From RGIG5579 sp045602025 (GTDB lineage: Bacteria > Bacillota > Clostridia > Oscillospirales > SIG627), in NCBI GenBank assembly GCA_045602025.1, contig JAZSAT010000004.1:1-64000 (forward strand): a stretch of 64,000 nucleotides of DNA, given 5' to 3'. Below are positions 24,702-34,302 of this stretch, in pieces. The position numbers and the translations under genes were made by a program. The notes under the pieces are model-generated. The model was not told the DNA's origin, ran no database searches, and saw only the letters and a program-made list of their open reading frames with translations. The first letter of the stretch is position 1; each line of letters begins with the position of its first letter.

Positions 24702-25859
24702 TTATCTTTTCATAAAGCCGGCAATGAAAACCTCTTTGTTTTCTTTCAGCGCACGGGCTGCAAAGTCGTGCATCTGACGAACGCTGACCTTTTCCGTGTT
24801 GTAGCCGTCACCGAATTTTTTCTTTTCCAGGGAAGCAAAGAAGGGGTCTTCTGTAAAATCGGTACGCACATAGTATTCGTGCACCTCTTTTTCGTTGCAG
24901 ACATCCATCTCTTCCATCTTTTCATTGTAAAGACCGCCGAGCCCTGCGGCAATATCCACACAGTCCTGTGCTACCGCATAGCCGGTGGGGTATCTTCCTG
25001 CGCCGGCACCGATGAAGTGCGTCTTGCCGATGTGAGTACCGTCAAAGGCAATGATGTTGTCGCACCCGTGAATATTTCCTTCGGGTGTATCGGCAGGAAC
25101 GAGAGTAGGCTCTACAAAAGCCGCAACCCGACTACCGTCCTCTCCGACACGGAAAGCACCGCCGATAAGCTTCAATACATATCCCGCGCCGCGGGCAGCA
25201 TCAATATCGCATTTTTTCACATAACGGATACCAAAGCTATCCACCTTTTCATCGGAAAGAGCAACGCCGAAGGCGATGTTTGCGGAAAGGGTGGTCTTGT
25301 GGCGGGTATCCAGTCCGTCAATATCCGAAGAGGGATCCGCCTCAGCAAAGCCCAGCCTCTGTGCCTCGGAAAGAGAAGTGTCGAACTCTTCTCCCAAGGT
25401 GTCCATAGCATCGAGAATATAGTTGGTGGTTCCGTTCATAATGCCGTAAACGCTGTCAAGGCAGGAAACGCGGTGTGCTCTCTGAAGATTCACAAGCCAG
25501 GGGATACCGCCTCCGGCAGAAGCGGAAAAGCGAAGGGAGACCTTCTTTTCCTTTGCAAGAGATACCAGTTCGTTATAATGAAGGCTCATCATAAGCTTGT
25601 TGGCGGTGACCACATTTTTGCCGGCCTCCAAAGAAGCCTTTACAAATTCGTAAGCAGGGTGCATACCGCCGATGAGCTCTACCACCGTATCCACCTGAGG
25701 ATCGGAAAGGATCACGGAAAGATCCTTGGTTAGTTTCTTTCCAAGCTCGGGAAGATCACGAAGATCCAGAACGTATTTTACCTCAAGATCGGCTGTTTCG
25801 GAAAGAATATCGTAAACACCTTTTCCTACCGTACCGAATCCCAAAAGTCCGATTGTCAT
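24702..25859 (-). CDS. hom: Homoserine dehydrogenase
   Basis: This 385-residue enzyme reduces aspartate semialdehyde to homoserine. The Rossmann start is MTIGLLGFGTVGKGVYDIL, and the catalytic region includes GGIPWLVNLQRAHRV, GIMNGTTNYILDAM and FAEADPSSDIDGLDTRHK, with the conserved Lys/Asp residues. The usual C-terminal ACT domain for threonine feedback is absent; the protein ends soon after the catalytic domain. It is divergent from thrC over a 161-bp gap. Confidence 0.93.
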   Translation of the reverse strand: MTIGLLGFGTVGKGVYDILSETADLEVKYVLDLRDLPELGKKLTKDLSVILSDPQVDTVVELIGGMHPAYEFVKASLEAGKNVVTANKLMMSLHYNELVSLAKEKKVSLRFSASAGGGIPWLVNLQRAHRVSCLDSVYGIMNGTTNYILDAMDTLGEEFDTSLSEAQRLGFAEADPSSDIDGLDTRHKTTLSANIAFGVALSDEKVDSFGIRYVKKCDIDAARGAGYVLKLIGGAFRVGEDGSRVAAFVEPTLVPADTPEGNIHGCDNIIAFDGTHIGKTHFIGAGAGRYPTGYAVAQDCVDIAAGLGGLYNEKMEEMDVCNEKEVHEYYVRTDFTEDPFFASLEKKKFGDGYNTEKVSVRQMHDFAARALKENKEVFIAGFMKR

Positions 25860-25928
25860 AATTACCTCCGTTTCTTTTTTATAAAAAGGGAAAAAGAAAC
25901 CTAAATTTTATATTTTTTCTGAAAACCC

Positions 25929-25957
25929 TTGAATTTTCGCAGAAAATATCATATCAT
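25929..25957 (+). promoter_or_regulatory. Promoter of thrC with dyad in the spacer
   Basis: TTGAAT (25929-25934), 17 bp, TATCAT (25952-25957). ATTTTCGCAGAAAAT (a perfect 6+3+6 dyad) overlaps the -35 end and spacer and may be an operator shared with hom. Confidence 0.65.
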
Positions 25958-26020
25958 TAATCGTAACATAAATTCGAAAAAAGTCAAGTAAAAATTAGAA
26001 ATAAAGAAAGTGAATCTGTT

Positions 26021-27496
26021 ATGATCTATCGCAGTACCCGAAGCAATACCACCGCTTCTCCCGCAGAAGCGATCTTAAGAGGCATCGCCCCCGACGGCGG
26101 TCTTTATCTTCCCGAAGAATTTTCCTTCCCCACCTTCTCCGCAAAAGAGACGGTAGAAAAGGATTTCTACGGCATTGCCACCGATGTACTCTTTGCCCTC
26201 TTTCCCGAGTTTACAAGGGAAGAAGTGGCAACCATGGTGAAAAACGCCTACGACGGAAAATTTGAAACCGAGGATGTGACTCCTACCGTAAAGGTGGGCG
26301 ACACCTATGTTTTGGAGCTGTTTCGCGGTCCTACCTGCGCATTTAAGGATGTAGCCCTTTCCATTCTCCCCCACCTTTTGGTGGAAAGCCGCAAGAAGAA
26401 AGGGGTCAAGGACGACATCGTGATCCTCACCGCTACCAGCGGCGATACGGGTAAGGCTGCTCTTCAGGGCTTCCAGGATGTGGAAGGCACCAAAATTCTT
26501 GTCTTCTTCCCCCACGGCGGTGTCAGCCGTGTGCAGAGAGCCCAGATGGTCACTCAAAGAGGAAAAAACACCTTCGTTGCCGCCATTGAAGGCAACTTTG
26601 ACGATGCTCAGACCGGTGTAAAGAATATCTTCTCCGATTTTGAAAAAAAGGGTACCATGGACGGTACAGGCGCACGCCTTTCCAGTGCCAATTCCATCAA
26701 TATCGGCCGTCTTGCACCTCAGATCGTTTATTACTTCAAGTCCTACGGCGACCTGATGCGCGAAGGAAGAATCACCTTTGGCGATAAGGTGGATTTTGTA
26801 GTACCCACCGGCAACTTCGGCGATATTCTGGCAGGCTATTTTGCACTCCTTCTGGGTCTTCCCGTGGGTAAGCTCGTTTGCGCCTCCAATAAAAACAATA
26901 TCCTTACCGACTTTATCCGTACCGGCACCTACGATAAGCGCCGCCCCTTCTATCAGACCACATCCCCCTCGATGGATATTTTGGTCTCCAGTAATCTGGA
27001 ACGCCTTCTCTTTATGATGTCAGGCGGTGATGATAAGGCCGTTGCCTCCTGGATGCAGTCTCTTGGTACCGAGGGCATCTACAAGATCCCCGCTGAGCTT
27101 CTTGAAAAGCTTCAGAAAGAATTTTCCGGCTACGACTGTGACGATGAAAAGGCCGCAAAGATCCTGGGCGAGGTTTATAAAGAGACCGGCTATGTGTGCG
27201 ACCCCCATACCGCAGTTGCCATGAGTGCCGCAAAAGATTATATGAAGGAAGAAGGCACAACTTGCCCCGTGGTGGTTCTCTCTACCGCTTCTCCCTTTAA
27301 GTTTTCAAGACCCGTCCTTTCTGCCATCGGTGAAAATGCCGAGGGAGACGAATTCGATCTCCTTCGCCGCCTTTCCGAGAAAACAGGCCTTCCCATCCCG
27401 AAGAGCCTTGCCGAACTGGAATCCCTTCCCGAGCGTCACAAAACCGTCATTGCAAAAGACAAAATGCCCGCCTTCGTTTTGGAGAACATTAAATAA
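26021..27496 (+). CDS. thrC: Threonine synthase
   Basis: This 491-residue PLP enzyme converts O-phosphohomoserine to threonine. The N-terminal YRSTRSN and APDGGLYLPEEF are typical of the longer threonine synthases. The PLP Lys is in GPTCAFKDVALSILPHL, the phosphate loop is TSGDTGKAALQGF, and NSINIGRLAPQIVYYF is conserved. The last 26 bp plus the stop are duplicated at 35690-35717, the far edge of the adjacent island. The frame is intact, so island insertion preserved the gene. Confidence 0.95.
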   Translation: MIYRSTRSNTTASPAEAILRGIAPDGGLYLPEEFSFPTFSAKETVEKDFYGIATDVLFALFPEFTREEVATMVKNAYDGKFETEDVTPTVKVGDTYVLELFRGPTCAFKDVALSILPHLLVESRKKKGVKDDIVILTATSGDTGKAALQGFQDVEGTKILVFFPHGGVSRVQRAQMVTQRGKNTFVAAIEGNFDDAQTGVKNIFSDFEKKGTMDGTGARLSSANSINIGRLAPQIVYYFKSYGDLMREGRITFGDKVDFVVPTGNFGDILAGYFALLLGLPVGKLVCASNKNNILTDFIRTGTYDKRRPFYQTTSPSMDILVSSNLERLLFMMSGGDDKAVASWMQSLGTEGIYKIPAELLEKLQKEFSGYDCDDEKAAKILGEVYKETGYVCDPHTAVAMSAAKDYMKEEGTTCPVVVLSTASPFKFSRPVLSAIGENAEGDEFDLLRRLSEKTGLPIPKSLAELESLPERHKTVIAKDKMPAFVLENIK

Positions 27497-27498
27497 AA
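27471..27498 (+). repeat. thrC 3'-end direct repeat (att-like, left)
   Basis: The 28 bp starting CCTTCGTTTTGGAGAA and ending ATTAAATAAAA match 35690-35717 in 27 of 28 positions. It spans the thrC stop codon. Confidence 0.75.
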
Positions 27499-27503
27499 GC
27501 TCT

Positions 27504-27539
27504 TGCCCGACTTCCAAAAAGGAAGCTCGGGCATTTTTT
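27504..27539 (+). terminator. Terminator after thrC (island-borne)
   Basis: Arms TGCCCGACTTCC/GGAAGCTCGGGCA (one mismatch) around AAAAA, with TTTTTT tail. Confidence 0.85.
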
Positions 27540-27551
27540 ATCCCCTTTATC

Positions 27552-27587
27552 AAAAGACACAAGGGCAATGCCCTTGTGTCTTTTTTT
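27552..27587. terminator. Bidirectional terminator ending the cohesin-dockerin operon
   Basis: 15-bp arms AAAAGACACAAGGGC/GCCCTTGTGTCTTTT around AAT, with a T run on the plus side and four Ts on the minus side. Confidence 0.8.
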
Positions 27588-27597
27588 ACTGAAAGAA

Positions 27598-30500
27598 TTA
27601 ATATGCGGGAATATTCATAGACCAAGTATAACTTGAATATGCATACTCAGAATGACTTACATAATTGTTCTCCCAGTTCGTGTTATAAATATTCGCGCTG
27701 AAATTCAGTGTCGTTGCGTTGGTTGTGTTCAAAGGAACCGTCACCCATCCGGAGGTTCCGCGGGCAACAGCACCGCCTGAGCTCAAATCACCTGTGCCGG
27801 CAATTTTCACCTTTCCGGTTCCCGCAGAACCGCAGGATGCATCAAATGCAACACCCAAACCAAATCCACTCCAACCGGACTGAATCACTACAGCTGTTGA
27901 AATCATCACCTCAACGCTGGTTGCGGTACGATTCCTGTAACTCATCGTTGTGTAGTATTCGATATACGGAGACCATCTGAAATCTCCGCGGAATTCAGGA
28001 TTACTTGCCGCAATAGGTGTATAAACAAAGGTAATGGTCTTTCGGGAAGTAGAATCCCACTTTACACTTTGGCTGGAGGGAGTCGTATATCCGCTCTTTG
28101 CAGGAGGTGTAATAGTATTGGTCGTGCCATACTTATAGGTTGCAGTCGTGCTTCCCAAAGCAGTACCGTTGCTGGATTTATACACAATCTCATAAGTATA
28201 GCTGTTCAGCGAAACATTGACATAGATATCCGAAGAAGTAATATTCCTTGTTACCGTAATGGAAGTCGCGCCTTTTGAGGTAATCGAATATCCCGTGCTT
28301 GCCGTATAAGTGACAGATAAAACATCGCCGTAGTAAATAGTAGTTCCGCTGGACAATGTACCGATAGAAGCATTTTGATAAGGAGAAGAGGTTCTCTTTA
28401 CCGTAATGGTATAGCCGGTACCGCTGCTACTAAAGCTTAATCCATACGACTTAATGCGGTAACTTGCATAAATATCACTCTTCGTAACAGCTCTTGTTAC
28501 CGTGATAGAGGTCACACCGTGAGAGGTAATTTCGGAGCAGTTAAGAGGCGAATAACTAACTGAAAGTACATCACCGTAGTAAATAGCACTTCCGCTGGAC
28601 AATGTGCCCGTCGGTGCACCCGCATTGGGAGAAGAGGTTCTCTTTACTGTGATTGTATAACCCCAAACCTCCTCATAGCTCAGGGTGTATGCATTCACAG
28701 CCCATTTTGCAGTCAGGGCAATATCCTGGGAAGAGGTATAAACCTTGTCCGCAGTTACCTTGTTTCCGGCAGCATCGTACCATCCGTCAAAGCCAAAACC
28801 GGTTCTGGTAGGTGTAGGAAGGGTTCCTACAGCCATACCGCAGTTCACCTGTCTGGTCGTTTCGCTGACCGTGCCACCGTTTGCATTAAAGGTAAGGGTA
28901 ACAAAGCCTGCAAAATAATTATCAAAGTCTGTAGCACTGATTGTTTTTAAACTACCTTTAGTAAATTTCAAATAAGATGGCTTATCTACTTCGCCGCAAA
29001 CCAAAACATTTCCAGCAATATTTAATGCGCTGTAATAATCATCTTTAATCTGATTAATTTGGATCGTTTTACAAAGCACAGCATTTTCATTGGTAGATAC
29101 TATATTGGATTCTCCATACAATGAAACTGTTGCACTTTCAGCAGAAGAAATGAATGCAATTGCAGGAGCAGTAACATTCACTTCCTGAAGAATAATTTCC
29201 TCCGAACAAAGCGTTAACGGCACCGTTGTCCTTGAAGTCAATGTTGCCCTATTAATTTCCGTCTTTTTGGCATTAGATTTAATAATCAGTTCAGAGTATT
29301 CTCTTCCATAGCCATAAAATACAAATTCTTCCGTTCCTTCGGGAATTTCAAGTGTCATATTTTCAAGATCGGTACACTTATCAGAAACCGCAATTACGAG
29401 AGTTTTTGCACCGGTATTGATTGCTGCCTGAGCGATTTTTGCATTATTTGCTTTCACATACAGGCTTTCAACATCCGAAAACGCACCTGCTCCTAAGGTA
29501 ACCAATTTATCCCCTACTGAACAATATTTCAAACTAGTACATCCAGCAAAGGCATTTACACCGATTTCTGTAATTGATTTTGCCTCAACACTAATCAACG
29601 ATGCACATCCGAAAAAGGCGTTTTCAGGAATTTCAGTAATATATTCAGACAATTCCACTACCTTAATATTTTTATTATTGTAAAAGACATCTGAACTGAT
29701 ACCGGTGATTTTTATAACACTGGAAGTTCCATCAGAATTTTTGATCACCTTATATTCAGGAATAATAACAAAATCCTCTTCTCCGGTATAGGCAGTAACC
29801 ACACCGCTTTTGCTCACCTGCAAGCCATCAGTGCAATCCACGCGATCCGAAACGTGCTCAATAATCTCAATCGGTACCTCAAAAGGAATAACACCGTTTT
29901 GATTATCGTCATATGAAGCATAAGAATATGAATAATCTTCAAACTCATGCATTTCATCATCCATTACGGTAAAGTTTGTAACAAAATACGATTCGGTAGC
30001 AATATCATAACCAACAATTGCAAAAACATGTGCAGTACCCGCCATGATCCAACGATGATACCCGGACATTGTGTTTTCCGTAGTGTAGGTTTTTGTAACC
30101 TCCTCGTTTACAATCTTTGAATATGTTGTAGAGGAAGAATATTCTTCTGAATTATTTGTAGAAGAGGAATATCCCATGGCTTGGCTTTGATCTTCGGATT
30201 GAATATAATTTTTCCCGTATCCATAAGTTTGGCTAATCTTTTCCGACAAAGCTTTGGAAATAGCCTGTGTCTCGCTGACAGAAGAACTTCCGCTGTAACC
30301 TGCTTCTTTATTCCAACTACTGCTATTCGTTGTATTTGTTCCTTCAACGGTAATAGTGCCGTCCTCTTCAACTGTACCATCATCATCTTCGGTTCCGGTC
30401 TTTTTATTTGTAGTTACGCCATTCGAATACTTCAAATCTAGCGCACCACCCCATTCTCGTCCACCGTTAATATCGACCACATCAATCGATGCCTTCACCC

Positions 30501-32550
30501 CATAAGAAGATTTTGTGTTAAGATTAAGTCCTGCAGAAAAATCCTGTCTGGTTTCTTTATCTGTCACATCATAAGTCTTCGTATTGTGTGTAGTCGTAGT
30601 CAGATCATGTGTTTCAGTCGTATCAATAGTTTCTGTAGAATCTGTTCCACTGGAACCGCTGCTAACATACCATTCACCACTTTCATTGGTTGCGATTTCT
30701 CTAGCCTCAGTAGTTTCAAGACCGTTTTCTTTTGCCCACTGCTCGTCAATCGTAATTCCTTCTGACCAAGCACTCGATAAGGTCCAGTTAAAGGAATCAG
30801 TTGTCGCCTTCGAAGCAGCAATACCATATTGCTCCATTAAAGTGGTAGATATTTGAGTTGAATATGTTTTTGTTTCTGTTTTCGTAACACCGTTTGAATT
30901 GATCTTACCGAAATCATGTATTACATACAAAGGAACATTGCGAATTTCACCAATCTCATAGGTATAAAGAATCACTTCGCTATCCTCATAAATAATAGGA
31001 TCATCCAATTTTTTCTTTGCCCAAGCTTGGTTTCGTTCACTGATCCAGTTTGCAGAATAAGTCTTATGACCAACTGTTCCCACCGGGATCTTTTTCAGAA
31101 TGTTACCCTCATCGTCCGACCATCCTGCGAAAATATATCCCTCCAATTTAGGAGACGGTAACACCTTTTCCTTGTTTACTTGATAGGTAATACTTTCTTC
31201 CGGAATCAAGTCGGATTCAAACTCCACATTAAATGTATCAAGAATCCAACGGGCATAAAACTTTTTATTGCCAGTCGATCCTTTTTCAATGGTAACAACT
31301 TGATTTCCTCCGGTGCCTGAAATGTCACCGGGAGCATCGTACCATCCGCCAAAAGTATAACCGGGCACAGAAGGAACAGGCAAATAGAAAGTTTCATCTT
31401 CTGGTGTATAAGAATAAACAAAATCAGAACGATCAATCTCTTGCTGCGCAAGATAATTGTCACCGCTGGGATTGATCTCATAATGGATAGAAAATCCTTC
31501 AATAGGCGCGATGTTTTCCTGCGCAACAAGTACCTTGCCGCATACTCCGCAATGAGAACCTTCTGTTTTTCCGCTTTGCGTATAGGTAGGTTCGACCGCG
31601 GGATCGATTACTGCATCGTGACCTGTAGCATCAATCTTCACCTTTTCGAGGGTGGTCTCGGTCAGGGCATTTGCATCCTTGAAATAAGTGTCGCAAAGGG
31701 TGCACTGCCAATAAGCAAGATTTCCTTCTTCCTCACAAGTAGCCGCTTTTGAAGAAATCGCCTTAAGTTCATGCGCACACTTGGGAGTTGCGGGACACAG
31801 CTTTATGTTATAGCCATCGGGATCGGTGGTGCAGCCATCTGCAATATACTGGGCAATGTTAACAAGGTCCATCGCATTGATCCTGCCGTCGTCGTTAACA
31901 TCACTTGCCGATTCATTTACCGAAACATTGTATCCGTAAGGGTCGGTGGTGCAGCCGTCTGCAATATACTGGGCAATGTTAACAAGGTCCAATGCATTTA
32001 CGCGCAAGTCCCCTGTGGCATCACCGGGCTTGTAGGAAATGATCTGCAAGCCGCCGGAAACCAGAACGGGAGATACATATTCTTTATCTCTATCAAAAAT
32101 AGCACCGGCCTCGTAAGAAGCTGTAATGGAAATTTTTTCATCTACTGCAGCATCCTCGGAAACGGCAAAGGTAAGACCTAAGATCTCACCGTCCTTCACC
32201 TGGCTGTCGGAGATTTGCGTAGCATACCAGTTGAAATTGGCATTTTCCGTGCGGGGGGGCTTGGAGCCGGTCAGGGAAAGGGCAGAAAAGGCAGAGCCGT
32301 TTTCCACGGCAGTCAAGGTCAGGCCCTCTTCCCAGCTGAGCTTTAATACCGCACCCAAAATGCCGGGGTTATTTTGGATCGTTACGCTGACTCTTACCTC
32401 TTCTTCACCGGGCATGGCATTTCCCGAATCCACTTCAATGACACAGTCGGAAACAGCACTTACGGCAGCCTCCTGTGCAAAAACGGAAAAGGGAATACAT
32501 GAGAGAACAAGGGTCACCGCTAAAAGAAACGATAGGATTCTTTTCTTCAT
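27598..32550 (-). CDS. Giant secreted cohesin-dockerin protein with InlB-type and BspA-type repeats
   Basis: This 1650-residue protein has a signal peptide (1-25), a cohesin-like domain (about 35-170) and a type I dockerin (about 176-240) with two calcium-loop repeats, DATGDLRVNALDLVNIAQYI and DVNDDGRINAMDLVNIAQYI. InlB-type beta-repeats follow (about 355-500). A Ser/Thr-rich domain I cannot assign spans about 505-920, then BspA-type leucine-rich repeats and more InlB/TITVKRTSSP-type repeats to the end. No sortase signal or membrane anchor, so attachment presumably uses dockerin-cohesin pairing. It is the last gene of the operon behind the invertible promoter. A cohesin and dockerin in one chain suggest an adaptor scaffoldin. 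Confidence 0.82.
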   Translation of the reverse strand: MKKRILSFLLAVTLVLSCIPFSVFAQEAAVSAVSDCVIEVDSGNAMPGEEEVRVSVTIQNNPGILGAVLKLSWEEGLTLTAVENGSAFSALSLTGSKPPRTENANFNWYATQISDSQVKDGEILGLTFAVSEDAAVDEKISITASYEAGAIFDRDKEYVSPVLVSGGLQIISYKPGDATGDLRVNALDLVNIAQYIADGCTTDPYGYNVSVNESASDVNDDGRINAMDLVNIAQYIADGCTTDPDGYNIKLCPATPKCAHELKAISSKAATCEEEGNLAYWQCTLCDTYFKDANALTETTLEKVKIDATGHDAVIDPAVEPTYTQSGKTEGSHCGVCGKVLVAQENIAPIEGFSIHYEINPSGDNYLAQQEIDRSDFVYSYTPEDETFYLPVPSVPGYTFGGWYDAPGDISGTGGNQVVTIEKGSTGNKKFYARWILDTFNVEFESDLIPEESITYQVNKEKVLPSPKLEGYIFAGWSDDEGNILKKIPVGTVGHKTYSANWISERNQAWAKKKLDDPIIYEDSEVILYTYEIGEIRNVPLYVIHDFGKINSNGVTKTETKTYSTQISTTLMEQYGIAASKATTDSFNWTLSSAWSEGITIDEQWAKENGLETTEAREIATNESGEWYVSSGSSGTDSTETIDTTETHDLTTTTHNTKTYDVTDKETRQDFSAGLNLNTKSSYGVKASIDVVDINGGREWGGALDLKYSNGVTTNKKTGTEDDDGTVEEDGTITVEGTNTTNSSSWNKEAGYSGSSSVSETQAISKALSEKISQTYGYGKNYIQSEDQSQAMGYSSSTNNSEEYSSSTTYSKIVNEEVTKTYTTENTMSGYHRWIMAGTAHVFAIVGYDIATESYFVTNFTVMDDEMHEFEDYSYSYASYDDNQNGVIPFEVPIEIIEHVSDRVDCTDGLQVSKSGVVTAYTGEEDFVIIPEYKVIKNSDGTSSVIKITGISSDVFYNNKNIKVVELSEYITEIPENAFFGCASLISVEAKSITEIGVNAFAGCTSLKYCSVGDKLVTLGAGAFSDVESLYVKANNAKIAQAAINTGAKTLVIAVSDKCTDLENMTLEIPEGTEEFVFYGYGREYSELIIKSNAKKTEINRATLTSRTTVPLTLCSEEIILQEVNVTAPAIAFISSAESATVSLYGESNIVSTNENAVLCKTIQINQIKDDYYSALNIAGNVLVCGEVDKPSYLKFTKGSLKTISATDFDNYFAGFVTLTFNANGGTVSETTRQVNCGMAVGTLPTPTRTGFGFDGWYDAAGNKVTADKVYTSSQDIALTAKWAVNAYTLSYEEVWGYTITVKRTSSPNAGAPTGTLSSGSAIYYGDVLSVSYSPLNCSEITSHGVTSITVTRAVTKSDIYASYRIKSYGLSFSSSGTGYTITVKRTSSPYQNASIGTLSSGTTIYYGDVLSVTYTASTGYSITSKGATSITVTRNITSSDIYVNVSLNSYTYEIVYKSSNGTALGSTTATYKYGTTNTITPPAKSGYTTPSSQSVKWDSTSRKTITFVYTPIAASNPEFRGDFRWSPYIEYYTTMSYRNRTATSVEVMISTAVVIQSGWSGFGLGVAFDASCGSAGTGKVKIAGTGDLSSGGAVARGTSGWVTVPLNTTNATTLNFSANIYNTNWENNYVSHSEYAYSSYTWSMNIPAY

Positions 32551-32568
32551 CTTTATTCTCCTTTTGCT

Positions 32569-34287
32569 TTATTTTGTAACGGTAACAGAGCCGTTTACAA
32601 TGTTAAGCTCCACGGGATTTTTATCTCGATCAAAGAAATCGCCCTCTACATAGGAAGCCTCCAGCGCAATATTCGTGCCGGCTGCAACCGTATCGGAAAC
32701 AGTAAAGGTAAGCATCAGAACTTCGCCGTCCTTCACCTGATCATCGGAAATTTCCGTAGCATACCAGTTAAAGTTAGCATTTCCCGTACGGGGGAGCTTG
32801 GAGCCTGTCAGGGAAAGAGCGGAAAAGGCTGAGCCGTTTTCGATGGCAGTCAAGGTGAGCCCTTCTTCCCAGCTGAGCTTTAATACTGCACCCAAAACGC
32901 CGGGGTTTTCATGAAGAGAAACCGCTACCTGAACCGTATCGCCTGCCTTTGCGGAAACGCTGTCCACTACAAGGGTAGGCTCGGTATAGCTGATCTGCAC
33001 CTTTTCATACTGAGCCGTAATTGTCAGATCAGAAGTTACATTGTCAAACTCCTTGTCCCAACCGATAAAGGTATAGCCCTCGCGGGTAGGATCAGAAGGA
33101 GCTGCAGCTGCCGTGCCGCTTTCTACATTTTCACAGGTTTTCAGAACCGTACCGTCATGGTCAACAAAGGTAACGGTAAAGGTCTCTACAGGCTCTGCAT
33201 TGAAATGGAAGGTTGCATTCAAAAGGGCATCGTTGCCGGAGCTGATAGATACCTTTTCCTCCCACTCGGCCTCGGTACCGTCGTAATATACATCCGTCAA
33301 AGCGGAGCAGCCGTTAAAGGCGCGGCGGCCGATCTCTACAACCGTTGCAGGGATGGAAATGCTGGTGATGGGCTCTCCTGCAAAAGCAGAAGCATCAATG
33401 GCAATAACATCAATACCGTCTGCAGTCTTGGGAGGGATCACCACATCGCTGTCGGTGCAATCGCCAAGGCTGAGAACATATCCCTCTTCATCAATCTCAA
33501 GACCGGAGGAATACTTTACATATACAGGGGTATAGGTTTCATTTTTGCCGGGAACGGTCAGATCAAAAGAAGCACTATCCGCTACTTTGTTGCCCTTGGA
33601 GTCCTTCCAATGGCTAAAGGAGCCGCCATCCTTGTCGGCTGCGGGCGCGGTGAGATTTACTACCTCTCCCGCAAGATAAAGTCCGTGATCAAAGCCGTCA
33701 GAAAGCGCGCCGCCGTCCACCGCAACCTGATAAAAGTCTGCAGTAGCAAGACGGTCAGCCTGATATCCGAAATAAGTCTGTGCATCGGCACCGTACTTCA
33801 GCATAGAGTCAAGCAGATTTTTCAAATTTTCATCTGCAGTGGTACCGAGCTTTCCGTTTTTGTTGTATACATACTGCAGAACGCTGTACTTGTTGGGCTG
33901 GCTGTAATAAGTCTCGCCGCCGTCCACTGCATAAGCTCTCGCATAGATCACATCGGTCATCTGCTTGGCAGAAACACCGGTATAATCAAAGATCATATAC
34001 TCCGCTTCGCCGATCGTTTCCGTTCCTACTGAGGTAAGTGCAGCACTTTGGGTGCCGACCGTATATTCCTCCTGAGGCTCGGTCCATACCAAAAGCTTTA
34101 CATTCTCCACATTGGAGGAAACCGCATACTTAATGCAAACAGAATCTCTGAAAGACAAATTACAAAAATCAATACTGAGCACAGGCTCAGGATCTGCGGC
34201 GCTGGTGCTTACGACCAAAAGCGTAACGGTCACAGCAAGAATCAGTACAACGCCAAGAATTGAAAACAGTTTCTTTTTATTTTTCAT
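32569..34287 (-). CDS. Secreted protein with BspA-type repeat, InlB-type repeat and C-terminal cohesin
   Basis: This 572-residue protein has a signal peptide (about 1-31, ending STSAADPE). The N-terminal beta-rich domain (NLSFRDSVCIKYAV) is common in clostridial surface proteins. A BspA-type leucine-rich repeat follows (about 275-345, ASAFAGEPITSISIPATVVE), an InlB B-repeat (about 370-430, REGYTFIGWDKEFDNVTSDL) and a cohesin-like domain (about 435-572). The cohesin is almost identical to that of the next gene, e.g. LGAVLKLSWEEGLTLTA, pointing to recent duplication. No dockerin or anchor is visible. AGGAGG lies at 34295-34300, and the gap to the next gene is 18 bp. Confidence 0.82.
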   Translation of the reverse strand: MKNKKKLFSILGVVLILAVTVTLLVVSTSAADPEPVLSIDFCNLSFRDSVCIKYAVSSNVENVKLLVWTEPQEEYTVGTQSAALTSVGTETIGEAEYMIFDYTGVSAKQMTDVIYARAYAVDGGETYYSQPNKYSVLQYVYNKNGKLGTTADENLKNLLDSMLKYGADAQTYFGYQADRLATADFYQVAVDGGALSDGFDHGLYLAGEVVNLTAPAADKDGGSFSHWKDSKGNKVADSASFDLTVPGKNETYTPVYVKYSSGLEIDEEGYVLSLGDCTDSDVVIPPKTADGIDVIAIDASAFAGEPITSISIPATVVEIGRRAFNGCSALTDVYYDGTEAEWEEKVSISSGNDALLNATFHFNAEPVETFTVTFVDHDGTVLKTCENVESGTAAAAPSDPTREGYTFIGWDKEFDNVTSDLTITAQYEKVQISYTEPTLVVDSVSAKAGDTVQVAVSLHENPGVLGAVLKLSWEEGLTLTAIENGSAFSALSLTGSKLPRTGNANFNWYATEISDDQVKDGEVLMLTFTVSDTVAAGTNIALEASYVEGDFFDRDKNPVELNIVNGSVTVTK

Positions 34288-34302
34288 CTCAAAACCTCCT
34301 AA

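Noticed and set aside
24129..25733. 534-codon open frame opposite the response regulator and hom
   Set aside because: It spans two unrelated genes on the other strand and their terminator, and has no family signature.
31850..32010. Tandem DNA repeat in the giant gene, considered as a CRISPR or satellite
   Set aside because: It is simply the two duplicated dockerin calcium-loop segments of the protein.
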